This document shows positions 1 to 6,413 of a DNA stretch of 40,737 nucleotides, one piece after another. A program made the position numbers and the translations under genes. Position 1 is the first letter of the stretch. Each line of letters starts with the position of its first letter. The notes under the pieces were generated by a model, which was not told the origin of the DNA, ran no database searches, and worked only from the letters and a program-made list of their open reading frames with translations. Source of the stretch: a virus; the IMG/VR virus record IMGVR_UViG_3300032331_003152, positions 1-40,737 of that record. One strand, written 5' to 3'.

Positions 1-2
1 CA

Positions 3-80
3 GACGCAGAAAAAACTATGGCTTATTGTGCCAGAGTGTCCAACCCAAACAATCAAGGTTTAGATAATTATGCTAAATAA
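3..80 (+). pseudogene. Vestigial ThyX N-terminus (3' end of an upstream ORF)
   Basis: The frame entering at base 3 reads DAEKTMAYCARVSNPNNQ, then seven more residues, and stops at TAA 78-80. The segment YCARVSNPNNQ resembles the N-terminal strand and helix of flavin-dependent thymidylate synthases. In intact enzymes it would continue into the helix and the H-S-P-F-E block, but here it stops. The intact thyX begins at 70 inside this tail and carries its own, different N-terminus. I infer a truncated second thyX copy or a recombination scar. The start lies outside the window, so a longer upstream gene that merely ends this way is possible. Confidence 0.5.
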
Positions 81-696
81 AGTTGAACTACTAGGATATC
101 ATGGAAATGATAAAATTCATGCTTGTTCTGCATGGACTAGTACATCTAGAGACTTATCGGAAGATAAGATTGATCGAATACCTAAACTATTAAAAATGTT
201 AGCGGATGAAGGTCATCATACTCCTTTTGAAAAAAGTTATTTACATTTTTTAGTAACAACAGATATAGCATCGCACATTCATATAATTAAACACAGAATA
301 GGAGTAAGTGTTAATGGTGAATCTGCAAGATATAAAGAGATTAAGGAAGATCAATATTTAATTCCTGAAGATTGGCCTTTAATTTGGCAAGAACAACTTA
401 AATCTTATACCCAACTAGGTTTGGATAAATACCATAATTGTATAGAAAGTTTAGTTAATGATTATGGTTTCGATAGAAAAAGAGCCAAAGAAAGTGCTAG
501 ATTTTTTAGACCATACAATACCCAGATTACTTCTGATGTAAGTTTTAATTGGAGAAGTTTTTATCATTTTCAATCATTACGCAATAAACCTAATGCTCAG
601 TTAGAAATTAGAGAAATTGCACAAACTATGTTAGATTTAGTAAAAAATATTGATAATAATCCATTTAAATATACAATAGAGGCATTTGGATTATAA
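70..696 (+). CDS. thyX: Flavin-dependent thymidylate synthase ThyX
   Basis: Makes dTMP from dUMP using FAD, NADPH and methylene-tetrahydrofolate, in the cytoplasm. At 208 aa it is the usual length. The block GHHTPFEKS (residues 48-56) matches the family H-x-(T/S)-P-F-E segment. The signature is KHRIGVSVNGESARY (74-88), a variant of the RHR-x7-S motif with Lys for the first Arg and one extra residue before the Ser. The C-terminal helices include the expected N-A-Q-x-E-I-R stretch (about 177-183). It starts inside the tail of a truncated ThyX-like frame and ends convergently with an HNH gene, overlapping it by 6 nt. A deaminase that could supply dUMP lies at 3357. The identification is secure. 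Confidence 0.93.
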   Translation: MLNKVELLGYHGNDKIHACSAWTSTSRDLSEDKIDRIPKLLKMLADEGHHTPFEKSYLHFLVTTDIASHIHIIKHRIGVSVNGESARYKEIKEDQYLIPEDWPLIWQEQLKSYTQLGLDKYHNCIESLVNDYGFDRKRAKESARFFRPYNTQITSDVSFNWRSFYHFQSLRNKPNAQLEIREIAQTMLDLVKNIDNNPFKYTIEAFGL

Positions 697-1329
697 GATT
701 TTATCTGATTTACTAATATTATCTTTAGCCCATAATGGCTGTAAATTGGTATAGTGAAAACACTTTCTCTGTTGTTCAGGATCGCTCATGTTAAAACTGG
801 AACATGGAATTATATGGTCTATATGCCAACCATATTTTCCATAATTTTCCCAAGTCATGCCTTCTTGAAACTTATTTGCTAAATATATTTTTAAATATTC
901 AATATCACAGCCAATTAGTTCTTTAGTTTTTCCTTGTTTTATATTATTTTTAACTGCCAATCTTAATCTGCTTCTTAAACTACTTAATATTCTATATGAT
1001 AAATTATTTTGATATTTATTTCTTTCATATTCTCTCTGTAATTTTCTATATTCTAAACTGGCTTTATATCTAAGAATTTCTTTTTTATTTTTTTCATAGT
1101 AATTTCTATTATATTCTGAAGTATAGTTTTTATTATTTTTTCTATATTCATTCATATATTTTGATCTACTTTGTAAGATTGAGGTCTTGTTTTTTTGAAA
1201 ATGCTGTTTATGATAAAGAGAAACGCAAGACTTACATTTTGCATCCAATCCAAATTTTCCGCCCTTTTTCTTGTAAAAAGAAGTTAACTTTTTATTTTTG
1301 AGGCAAACGGTACATTTTTTAGTTTTCAT
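691..1329 (-). CDS. HNH homing endonuclease with N-terminal zinc finger
   Basis: A selfish DNA endonuclease of 212 aa from the chosen start. An N-terminal Cys4 finger (CTVCLKNK ... CKSC) is followed by a long Lys/Tyr/Asn-rich basic helix that probably contacts DNA. The C-terminal HNH core holds WHIDHIIPCSSF and NLQPLWAKDN. I chose ATG at 1329 because AAAGGAAAT precedes it on the minus strand; a start at 1377 would add 16 residues without a ribosome site. It lies tail-to-tail with thyX, overlapping its last codons. It is a close relative of the gene at 2498-3109 and of the scar at 4047-4118. Confidence 0.88.
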   Translation of the reverse strand: MKTKKCTVCLKNKKLTSFYKKKGGKFGLDAKCKSCVSLYHKQHFQKNKTSILQSRSKYMNEYRKNNKNYTSEYNRNYYEKNKKEILRYKASLEYRKLQREYERNKYQNNLSYRILSSLRSRLRLAVKNNIKQGKTKELIGCDIEYLKIYLANKFQEGMTWENYGKYGWHIDHIIPCSSFNMSDPEQQRKCFHYTNLQPLWAKDNISKSDKIL

Positions 1330-1378
1330 ATATTTCCTTTTAATATCAAATACACCAAAATTCAAGAATTTACTCAAA

Positions 1379-1561
1379 ATGAAAACATTTAATATTACAG
1401 CACAGGTTTACAAGAATAATGATCTGTCAAAACAGAATCTATTAATTTGTGAATTTCATACTGGTTCATCATCTGATGAAGCATTATCTAATTTTAAACT
1501 ACATTTTCCTGTTATAGAATATTCTCTTGTAAAAGTTCTCTCAGTTGAAGAAATTGTTTAA
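1379..1561 (+). CDS. Small hypothetical protein, 60 aa
   Basis: Unrecognised. The product starts MKTFNITAQVYKNN and ends in VIEYSLVKVLSVEEIV. It is a short alpha/beta-looking soluble protein without cysteines forming a site and without membrane segments. I chose ATG 1379; an upstream start at 1298 would run antisense through the HNH 5' end. No good ribosome site precedes it, which could mean that HNH insertion separated the gene from its original leader. It is followed closely by the promoter of the UV endonuclease gene. Confidence 0.55.
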   Translation: MKTFNITAQVYKNNDLSKQNLLICEFHTGSSSDEALSNFKLHFPVIEYSLVKVLSVEEIV

Positions 1562-1569
1562 GAACACGC

Positions 1570-1597
1570 TTGACTCTGGCCGATAATCTGTTATACT
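1570..1597 (+). promoter_or_regulatory. Sigma70-type promoter for uvsE
   Basis: TTGACT, 16 nt, TATACT, with the spacer containing GGCCGATAA. An AAGGAG ribosome site and ATG 1615 follow within 20 nt. Confidence 0.8.
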
Positions 1598-1614
1598 GCG
1601 AATAAGGAGATTTT

Positions 1615-2568
1615 ATGAATAGATTCGGCCTCTGTTGTATTTCGCTCAAACTCAAAGAGCAAGGTATTGGTCATCAGACCATGACTTTTAAGCGTTTTAA
1701 TAGTTTGCCAAGAGAAGAAGCACTAACTATTCTTGGAGAACGAATTCTTAATAATCTACAAACAACCAATGAAACAATCAAATTTTGTTGTGATCATAAC
1801 TATACTTACAGAGTTAGTAGTGATATTTTTCCTCTTATTACTTATGATGAGGCTAATGTCTCACTAGAAGATTTACCTAATCATGATGATATTCAAGACG
1901 AGTTTGATAATATCGCACAGACAATTAAAACATACGATGTAAGTGTTTCCGCACATCCGTCTGAATTTAATAGTTTGGCTAGTCTTTCTGATAAAGTTAT
2001 AGAAAAAACGATTATAGAACTAAATTTTTATAGTAGTTTTTTTGATAGAATTGGACTTCCAGCAGATCATAGAAGTCCTATGAATTTCCATATCCACAAT
2101 AATAATGGTACTAGAGAAGAAATTGCTCATCGGTTCTATAGAAATTTTCAACGCCTTGACGAAAATTGTCAAAAGCGTATTTGCATAGAAAATGACGATA
2201 AGTTAAATTGTTGGAGTGTTCGTGAACTAACGGATATTTTTTTTCCAATAACAAACATACCGATCACGTTTGACTATCTGCATCACAAATGTCATCCAGA
2301 TAATCTAAGTGAAGAATTTGCTATTCATCGTTGTTATGAAACATGGTTGACTGCTGGTAATAATTGTCCATTGTTTCATTATAGCGAATCTGCACCCGGA
2401 AATAATCCACGCAAACACGCTGATTATGCTACTCAGCCTATTAATACTTACGGATTAGATTTTAATTTAGATTTTGAAATTAAACAAAAAGATTTGGCTA
2501 TTGCTCATTATCAAGAACTTTATCCGACTTTCGGATATTATCAGCAGCCCACAACGGTTGTAAATTAG
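1615..2568 (+). CDS. uvsE: UV damage endonuclease UvsE/UvdE
   Basis: TIM-barrel endonuclease that nicks 5' of UV photoproducts, starting repair without photolyase. It is 317 aa, about the family size. It opens with GLCCISLKLK as family members do. It carries YRVSSDIFPL, the S-x-H-P segment (SAHPSEF), NFHIHNN, ICIENDD and a late TFDYLHHKCH, which supply the metal-binding His/Glu/Asp set. It has its own promoter and an AAGGAG site. Its last ~24 codons and its stop lie antisense inside the convergent HNH gene, so the tail after KDLAIAHYQEL probably comes from that insertion rather than from the ancestral protein. Family identification is secure. Confidence 0.92.
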   Translation: MNRFGLCCISLKLKEQGIGHQTMTFKRFNSLPREEALTILGERILNNLQTTNETIKFCCDHNYTYRVSSDIFPLITYDEANVSLEDLPNHDDIQDEFDNIAQTIKTYDVSVSAHPSEFNSLASLSDKVIEKTIIELNFYSSFFDRIGLPADHRSPMNFHIHNNNGTREEIAHRFYRNFQRLDENCQKRICIENDDKLNCWSVRELTDIFFPITNIPITFDYLHHKCHPDNLSEEFAIHRCYETWLTAGNNCPLFHYSESAPGNNPRKHADYATQPINTYGLDFNLDFEIKQKDLAIAHYQELYPTFGYYQQPTTVVN

Positions 2569-3109
2569 AGTAATGAAAACATTTCTTTTGTTCTTCTGGA
2601 TTAGTTAAATCAAAACTAGCACAAGGTTTAATATGATCTATATGCCATTTTCCATAGTTATCCCAACTCATACCATCTGTAAATTGGTTTTCCAGATGTT
2701 GTAATAATTCATAAATCGAACACCCAATCAAATTCATTGTTGTATTACTTTTATCGTTTCTAGTAATTACTTGGTTTACTCTTCTTCTTAGATTCTTTTT
2801 AATTTTATATGCCGGATTAATTTTTCTTTTATTTCTTTCTTTCTCATTAATTAATGTTCTATTTTTGTTTAACCAATCTCGTTTTTGTTGTTGAACTTTT
2901 TGTTTATTATCCTGTCTCCATTTTTTCATATATTCTGGATTTTGGTTTCTAAATTGTTGTGTTCTTTCTTTTAGTTTAGATTGATTTTTTTGATAATATT
3001 TTTTATTATAGTCTGATGTGCATAGTTTACATCTGTGTGATAATTGATTCTTTTGTTTACTAAAATCTTTAATATCTTTTTCTATACCACATACGCCACA
3101 TTTTTTCAT
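2498..3109 (-). CDS. HNH homing endonuclease, zinc-finger type
   Basis: 203 aa. An N-terminal Cys4 finger (CGVCGIEK ... CKLC) leads into a long basic, Gln/Lys/Asn-rich coiled region, then the HNH core WHIDHIKPCASF and YSNLQPLWAADN. The start ATG has GGAG upstream on the minus strand. It overlaps the 3' end of uvsE by 71 nt in tail-to-tail orientation, so uvsE terminates inside it. It is paralogous to 691-1329 over the full length, with the same finger, basic spacer and core order. Confidence 0.88.
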   Translation of the reverse strand: MKKCGVCGIEKDIKDFSKQKNQLSHRCKLCTSDYNKKYYQKNQSKLKERTQQFRNQNPEYMKKWRQDNKQKVQQQKRDWLNKNRTLINEKERNKRKINPAYKIKKNLRRRVNQVITRNDKSNTTMNLIGCSIYELLQHLENQFTDGMSWDNYGKWHIDHIKPCASFDLTNPEEQKKCFHYSNLQPLWAADNIRKSDKVLDNEQ

Positions 3110-3152
3110 ATTGAATTCTCCAGTAACAATATTGAATTACACCAAAAAACAT

Positions 3153-3181
3153 TTGACTTATATATTTTTGAAACTTATAAT
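3153..3181 (+). promoter_or_regulatory. Sigma70-type promoter
   Basis: TTGACT, 17 nt, TATAAT. It lies between the start of the minus-strand HNH gene and the small ORF at 3214 and points at the deaminase operon. Confidence 0.8.
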
Positions 3182-3213
3182 AAACAGGAAACTACTGATA
3201 AAAGGAATATAAT

Positions 3214-3360
3214 ATGAGTGGATGGTTAATAGCATTTACTGGTTGTGTATACGCATACGTTAGTTTTGAACAGTTTGTAAAAGGCAATATCGGATTAGGC
3301 ATAGCGTATGCTGGTTATAGTTTTGCTAATGTTGGTTTGTATATGTTGGCTAATAAATGA
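3214..3360 (+). CDS. Small hydrophobic protein, 48 aa
   Basis: Begins MSGWLIAFTGCVYAYVSFEQ and ends YMLANK. Two hydrophobic stretches (about residues 3-17 and 28-45) flanking FEQFVKGN suggest a helical-hairpin membrane protein. AAAAGGA lies upstream of ATG, and a strong promoter lies about 33 nt before the start. Its TGA overlaps the ATG of the deaminase gene, so the two are translationally coupled. No function recognised. Confidence 0.7.
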   Translation: MSGWLIAFTGCVYAYVSFEQFVKGNIGLGIAYAGYSFANVGLYMLANK

Positions 3361-3815
3361 AGATTATTCAGAAAACAATTCGCAAAGCATATCAGAATTG
3401 GAGTCCTTGTAAAGAGATTCGTTGTTGGCATTATGCGGGGTGTTTTGATGGAACAAAAATGATTTGTTTCACCCAAAACAATCCTATTAAAACTCATGCT
3501 GGTGCTTACCGTATAGGAGAAGATTTTAATCTACCCAAATATAAGGAACATCCATTTTATCATGCTGAAAGTCATCTTATTTCTAAACTACTTGATCGCT
3601 ATAATACCATTGATCCTAATTGGACAGTATGTGTGCTTAGAATTAATCGAAAAGGATTGATTCTTGGTAGTAAGCCTTGTGAAAATTGCAGTAAACTATT
3701 GAGTGCTGTTGGATTAAAAGATATTTATTATAGCACTGATACTGGAAATTTTATCGACGGTTTGGGAAATTTAACTACAGTGAGCGACTTGACAATGCCG
3801 ACACTTATGGTATAA
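3357..3815 (+). CDS. Cytidine/deoxycytidylate deaminase-fold protein
   Basis: A 152-aa zinc-dependent deaminase. The zinc and proton-shuttle motif is HAE (residues 69-71), and the paired cysteines are in PCENC (107-111), with LKDIYYST following as in dCMP deaminases. The likely reaction is dCMP or a related cytosine substrate to the uracil form, which would feed dUMP to ThyX. The short N-terminus and lack of an obvious allosteric zinc finger leave the substrate open; nucleic-acid deamination cannot be excluded. Its stop codon lies inside the -10 element of the next promoter. Confidence 0.8.
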   Translation: MKIIQKTIRKAYQNWSPCKEIRCWHYAGCFDGTKMICFTQNNPIKTHAGAYRIGEDFNLPKYKEHPFYHAESHLISKLLDRYNTIDPNWTVCVLRINRKGLILGSKPCENCSKLLSAVGLKDIYYSTDTGNFIDGLGNLTTVSDLTMPTLMV

Positions 3816-3816
3816 T
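3789..3816 (+). promoter_or_regulatory. Sigma70-type promoter
   Basis: TTGACA, 16 nt with ATGCCGA at the start of the spacer, TATAAT. It overlaps the deaminase 3' end and drives the zinc-finger gene at 3836. It is nearly identical to the promoter at 4778-4805. Confidence 0.85.
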
Positions 3817-3835
3817 CCGCTCTACGGAGGCAACC

Positions 3836-4054
3836 ATGAACTGTATTTACTGCAAAAACTGTGTTGGAGTTGATCGGTACGAGTTTCTTGTTGAAACTGG
3901 TCGCAAAATTATCTGTAAAGATTGTAGCGTAGAAAATCGTGCTGTAGGGTTTATGAATTATTCTCATAAAACAGCACCGGATTTAGTGGTTTGTCCAGCA
4001 AATGCAAAAGAAAAACTAAGGATTCTTGATCGGGCTAATCGTCGTGCTAGATAA
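3836..4054 (+). CDS. Small Cys-rich phage protein, 72 aa
   Basis: An N-terminal half with CIYCKNC and CKDC forms a probable Cys4 zinc site. The C-terminal half (NYSHKTAPDLVVCPANAKEKLRILDRANRRAR, cited as a region) resembles a conserved phage segment of the pattern Y-x-H-K-T-A-x-x-L-V. A GGAGG site precedes ATG. The function is unknown; nucleic-acid binding is a guess from the finger and basic tail. Its 3' end abuts an HNH scar. Confidence 0.75.
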   Translation: MNCIYCKNCVGVDRYEFLVETGRKIICKDCSVENRAVGFMNYSHKTAPDLVVCPANAKEKLRILDRANRRAR

Positions 4055-4118
4055 TTTTATCTGATTTTCTTATGTTGTCTTTAGCCCATAGTGGTTGTAG
4101 ATTTGTAAAGTGAAAACA
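4047..4118 (-). pseudogene. Scar of an HNH homing endonuclease (C-terminus only)
   Basis: Read on the minus strand this stretch encodes CFHFTNLQPLWAKDNIRKSD then KII and a stop. That is the same C-terminus as the HNH genes at 691 (CFHYTNLQPLWAKDN) and 2498 (CFHYSNLQPLWAADN). Upstream of Cys the similarity ends and no HNH core remains. It overlaps the 3' end of the gene at 3836 tail-to-tail, like the two intact copies. It is a decayed or incompletely excised third insertion. Confidence 0.85.
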
Positions 4119-4137
4119 AATATTTTAGGACGCAAAT

Positions 4138-4341
4138 ATGATTAAAACCAAACTATTCGATATTGGTCGCAAAAACTCCGATCAGATTAATGAATGGTTA
4201 GAACAAAATCCAGATATAGCAATACTGTCAACTAATTCGTTTTCTAATAATACTGGTTGGGGCTATATCGTTCTCTATGACGATATGAAACCTCAAGATA
4301 CAATATTTCCTCTTAAAGAAGGTGAAGTTAGATATGAATAA
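4138..4341 (+). CDS. Hypothetical protein, 67 aa
   Basis: Starts MIKTKLFDIGRKNSDQINEW and contains a Gly/Trp turn (NNTGWGYIVLYDD). It looks like a small alpha/beta protein with no recognised motif. AGGAC precedes ATG at a normal distance. It sits just after the HNH scar and overlaps the next gene by 8 nt. Confidence 0.65.
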   Translation: MIKTKLFDIGRKNSDQINEWLEQNPDIAILSTNSFSNNTGWGYIVLYDDMKPQDTIFPLKEGEVRYE

Positions 4342-4546
4342 AATGACTTGGCTTGATCTTTATAATTTTCTGTATGAGAGAGCAAATGATGTTAAAAACC
4401 CAGGATCTTTTCCTTGGCAGGAAGAAGTGGCAGTATTTGATTTTGAAACACTAGAATATTATCCTATAGATTTTATAGAAATGCCAGATGGAAAAATTGG
4501 ATTTGAAATAGACACATATCAATCGGAGACTGCTAATGGATCTTGA
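4334..4546 (+). CDS. Hypothetical protein, 70 aa
   Basis: Acidic small protein starting MNKMTWLDLYNFLYERAND. It contains an amphipathic N-terminal helix and a beta-rich acidic remainder (VAVFDFETLEYYPIDF). I chose ATG 4334 over the upstream GTG at 4322 because AAGGTGA sits 8 nt before it. It overlaps both neighbours, typical of a coupled early operon. No function recognised. Confidence 0.65.
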   Translation: MNKMTWLDLYNFLYERANDVKNPGSFPWQEEVAVFDFETLEYYPIDFIEMPDGKIGFEIDTYQSETANGS

Positions 4547-4781
4547 AATTGAAAGTTTGCTTTTTAAGCAAGTTGAAAAACCTAAGCATTATCTTATGAC
4601 TCGTATTATTAATGTATGGGAGAATAGGTATCGTATTAATGTATATATTGAAATTGAAGAAGATAATCTGACTAAGAAACGTATTCATAGCAGTTATTTT
4701 TGTCATTATCATACTGGCAAACTCACTATTTTTCCAGACAAAGATAAAAAAATCGAAGAACCACTAAAGAAACGCTCTTGA
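4536..4781 (+). CDS. Hypothetical protein, 81 aa
   Basis: Starts MDLEIESLLFKQVEKPKHYL. The middle is beta-rich (IINVWENRYRINVYIEIEED) and the tail is basic. GGAG lies upstream inside the previous gene. The stop codon overlaps the -35 box of the following promoter. No recognised family. Confidence 0.65.
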   Translation: MDLEIESLLFKQVEKPKHYLMTRIINVWENRYRINVYIEIEEDNLTKKRIHSSYFCHYHTGKLTIFPDKDKKIEEPLKKRS

Positions 4782-4805
4782 CAATGCCGATTGCTATGGT
4801 ATGCT
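4778..4805 (+). promoter_or_regulatory. Sigma70-type promoter
   Basis: TTGACA, 16 nt, TATGCT. The spacer starts ATGCCGA and ends CTATGG, nearly a copy of the 3789 promoter. AGGAG and ATG 4836 follow. Confidence 0.8.
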
Positions 4806-4835
4806 TAGAGCATCACTTTAACAGGAGAACAGAAC

Positions 4836-5243
4836 ATGGCTAAGGGTCAGAAAACTTGTGACAACTGTGGATCGTCTACTGGGCCGCGAGCATATATTTG
4901 TAAGAAATGCAATACACCTTTTGTGTTTAAGGTTAAGAGCAAAGAGAAGCGAAATACTAAAATTATTCGTGATTTTAACTGGAGAGAATTGGTTAAAGGT
5001 GACAGAATCAAGGTTAATGGCGGCCCATATTTTGTGAGTAAGGGTGAATTTATTCCTATGGGTTATCGTGGACGTTTTGTGGTTGATTCTATTGACGCTA
5101 ATGGTATTCTTGCATGGGGATTGGATAAGCACCAGGGATTTTGTCATATTTATATGTCTGGAGATATTCAAAATAAAGAGACTGGCGTTTGGAAAACTGC
5201 CCATAAACTTCTTAAACTTAAACCAAAGGAAGTTCAGGTATGA
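4836..5243 (+). CDS. Zinc-ribbon phage protein, 135 aa
   Basis: The N-terminal zinc ribbon is CDNCGSSTGPRAYICKKC (residues 8-25). It is followed by a beta-rich domain with WRELVKGDRIKV and GYRGRFVVDS, resembling a small SH3-like or KOW-like barrel, and a Gly/His segment (LDKHQGFCHIYM). Fingers plus a barrel suggest nucleic-acid or RNA-polymerase contact, but this is inference. It has its own promoter and an AGGAG site. Codons are richer in CGT and CTT than in flanking TTA/AGA-rich genes. Confidence 0.75.
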   Translation: MAKGQKTCDNCGSSTGPRAYICKKCNTPFVFKVKSKEKRNTKIIRDFNWRELVKGDRIKVNGGPYFVSKGEFIPMGYRGRFVVDSIDANGILAWGLDKHQGFCHIYMSGDIQNKETGVWKTAHKLLKLKPKEVQV

Positions 5244-5512
5244 TGTTGAATAACGAACAGAAACATCAGTTTGCTAAATTTATTGACTACCGAAATGAAA
5301 TTAGTAATAGTTTATTTCATATGGAGCGTATTCTAAAGGAGTATTTTCCCAATGAATATAATTTGGCCTATCAACACTGGATTCCTCAAATATTGACAGC
5401 ACTACATGACGATGATAGATGGTTGTCTAGGGGCCAGTATTGTGTACAAGATACGATTGATCATATTAATGATATTGATTCTGGTTCTGGTGTAAATAAG
5501 TATATCAAATAA
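5240..5512 (+). CDS. Hypothetical helical protein, 90 aa
   Basis: All-helical prediction by eye: MMLNNEQKHQFAKFIDYRNE then HMERILKEYFP, LAYQHWIPQILTAL and a C-terminal HINDIDSGSGV turn. The start overlaps the previous TGA; ATG at 5243 is an equal alternative. AAAGGAAG lies upstream. Function unknown. Confidence 0.7.
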   Translation: MMLNNEQKHQFAKFIDYRNEISNSLFHMERILKEYFPNEYNLAYQHWIPQILTALHDDDRWLSRGQYCVQDTIDHINDIDSGSGVNKYIK

Positions 5513-5528
5513 AATATTGGAGATCATT

Positions 5529-5933
5529 ATGTCTGAAGTTTATGCAATTGTTGATGTTGATGGATATGCTATTCAAATGCGTGATGCTGCGGCACAAAGT
5601 ATTTCTTCAGATACTAATGAAAATCTAGACGAATATATTTCATTGAAACAAATGACCAATTTGGTAGAAGAATTTTGTCTTGGTCACGATGATGAAGATA
5701 GACCTTTGCTTGATGAAGATACTAATGAAAAGATTTTTGAAGAAGCGGCATTGTGGATTCACGATGTTGGATTGGCTAAACTTGCAGCAAAAGATTTGGT
5801 TGAATGTGCTTGGGATGACAAAATGAATGAGATGGTATTTTGGAGTAAACCCGAAAAGCAGGAGACTAAAAATGCACGAACTAACTCCAGAGGAAAAAAT
5901 AAGAAAACTAAAGGATCAGATAGCGGAATGTAG
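5529..5933 (+). CDS. Winged-helix-like hypothetical protein, 134 aa
   Basis: I chose ATG 5529, preceded by TTGGAG; the in-frame TTG at 5517 lacks a site. The C-terminal part (LAKLAAKDLVECAWDDKMNE then MVFWSK) matches the C-terminus of the protein at 18137 (LVKKGIIESGFDNKSNDFVF then WIKK). In both, a helix is followed by a two-strand wing that ends in a V/F-W pair. These two are paralogues and probably DNA-binding. The N-terminal half is acidic. Confidence 0.7.
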   Translation: MSEVYAIVDVDGYAIQMRDAAAQSISSDTNENLDEYISLKQMTNLVEEFCLGHDDEDRPLLDEDTNEKIFEEAALWIHDVGLAKLAAKDLVECAWDDKMNEMVFWSKPEKQETKNARTNSRGKNKKTKGSDSGM

Positions 5934-6036
5934 AGATTATATATCTTCTGATTTTTGTAAAAGTTGTATGGATATGTATGATAAAATTGCAAAATATGAA
6001 GAAGAATTATACAGACTACAAAAACAAATGAATTGA
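5872..6036 (+). CDS. Small coiled-coil protein with Cys pair, 54 aa
   Basis: ATG 5872 follows AGGAG. It starts MHELTPEEKIRKLKDQIAEC, contains a CKSC pair (about 24-27) and ends in a heptad-like EEELYRLQKQMN. It lies within the last 62 nt of the preceding gene and continues beyond it. A dimeric or metal-binding small protein is plausible; function unknown. Confidence 0.6.
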   Translation: MHELTPEEKIRKLKDQIAECRDYISSDFCKSCMDMYDKIAKYEEELYRLQKQMN

Positions 6037-6061
6037 CAGAGACTTGTCGATAGTGTAGAAT
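6033..6061 (+). promoter_or_regulatory. Sigma70-type promoter upstream of tRNA and tmRNA
   Basis: TTGACA, 17 nt, TAGAAT. It overlaps the stop region of the gene ending at 6036 and lies 10 nt before the tRNA, so it probably transcribes tRNA, the membrane protein and tmRNA together. Confidence 0.75.
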
Positions 6062-6071
6062 AAAACAACAC

Positions 6072-6145
6072 GGGGCGTTGCAGCCGGTAGTTGCACATAC
6101 TCTTATAAGGTATTCAAAAGGTAGGTTCGACTCCTACACGCCCTA
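6072..6145 (+). tRNA. tRNA-Ile(UAU), probable
   Basis: Folds as a 74-nt cloverleaf. The acceptor GGGGCGT pairs with ACGCCCT, with a G-U first pair. The D arm has a short GCA/TGC stem with GG in the loop. The anticodon stem ATACT/GGTAT carries the loop CTTATAA, with anticodon TAT. The variable loop has 7 nt. The T stem GTAGG/CCTAC carries TTCGACT. The discriminator is A and CCA is not encoded. The anticodon reads AUA, a codon this AT-rich genome uses heavily. The short D stem lowers certainty. Confidence 0.75.
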
Positions 6146-6173
6146 TTAGTTTAGTTTCTTAACAAGAGGATTT

Positions 6174-6398
6174 ATGACTAATCGTTCAAATCATTTAACA
6201 GTTTATTCTTTTTTATTTGGTCTATTGTTTGTATCTGTATTATTTAATATTCATTTCTATAATAGGTTGTCTAATTTAGAATCTGATTCTGTATTATGGC
6301 GTTGTGGAACTAGTCAATTAGAATTTCAACAAATTCAAAACGAAATTAAGAGACTAGAAAATGATCCATTTTTTAATGCTTGTGATCCACCAAAATAG
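6174..6398 (+). CDS. Single-pass membrane protein, 74 aa
   Basis: One N-terminal transmembrane helix (VYSFLFGLLFVSVLFNIHFY, about residues 10-29), then a coiled segment (LEFQQIQNEIKRLEND) and a Cys near the C-terminus. AGAGGA precedes ATG. It lies between tRNA and tmRNA in one transcript. Size and topology are compatible with a spanin- or anchor-like role, but nothing specific is recognised. Confidence 0.7.
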   Translation: MTNRSNHLTVYSFLFGLLFVSVLFNIHFYNRLSNLESDSVLWRCGTSQLEFQQIQNEIKRLENDPFFNACDPPK

Positions 6399-6413
6399 TG
6401 TAACTTAATATAA

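Noticed and set aside
1298-1378. N-terminal extension of the 60-aa gene
   Set aside because: It would be antisense to the HNH start and its ribosome site; ATG 1379 gives a simpler layout.
4818-5204. 128-codon minus-strand frame
   Set aside because: Antisense to the zinc-ribbon gene at 4836, which has promoter, ribosome site and conserved motifs.
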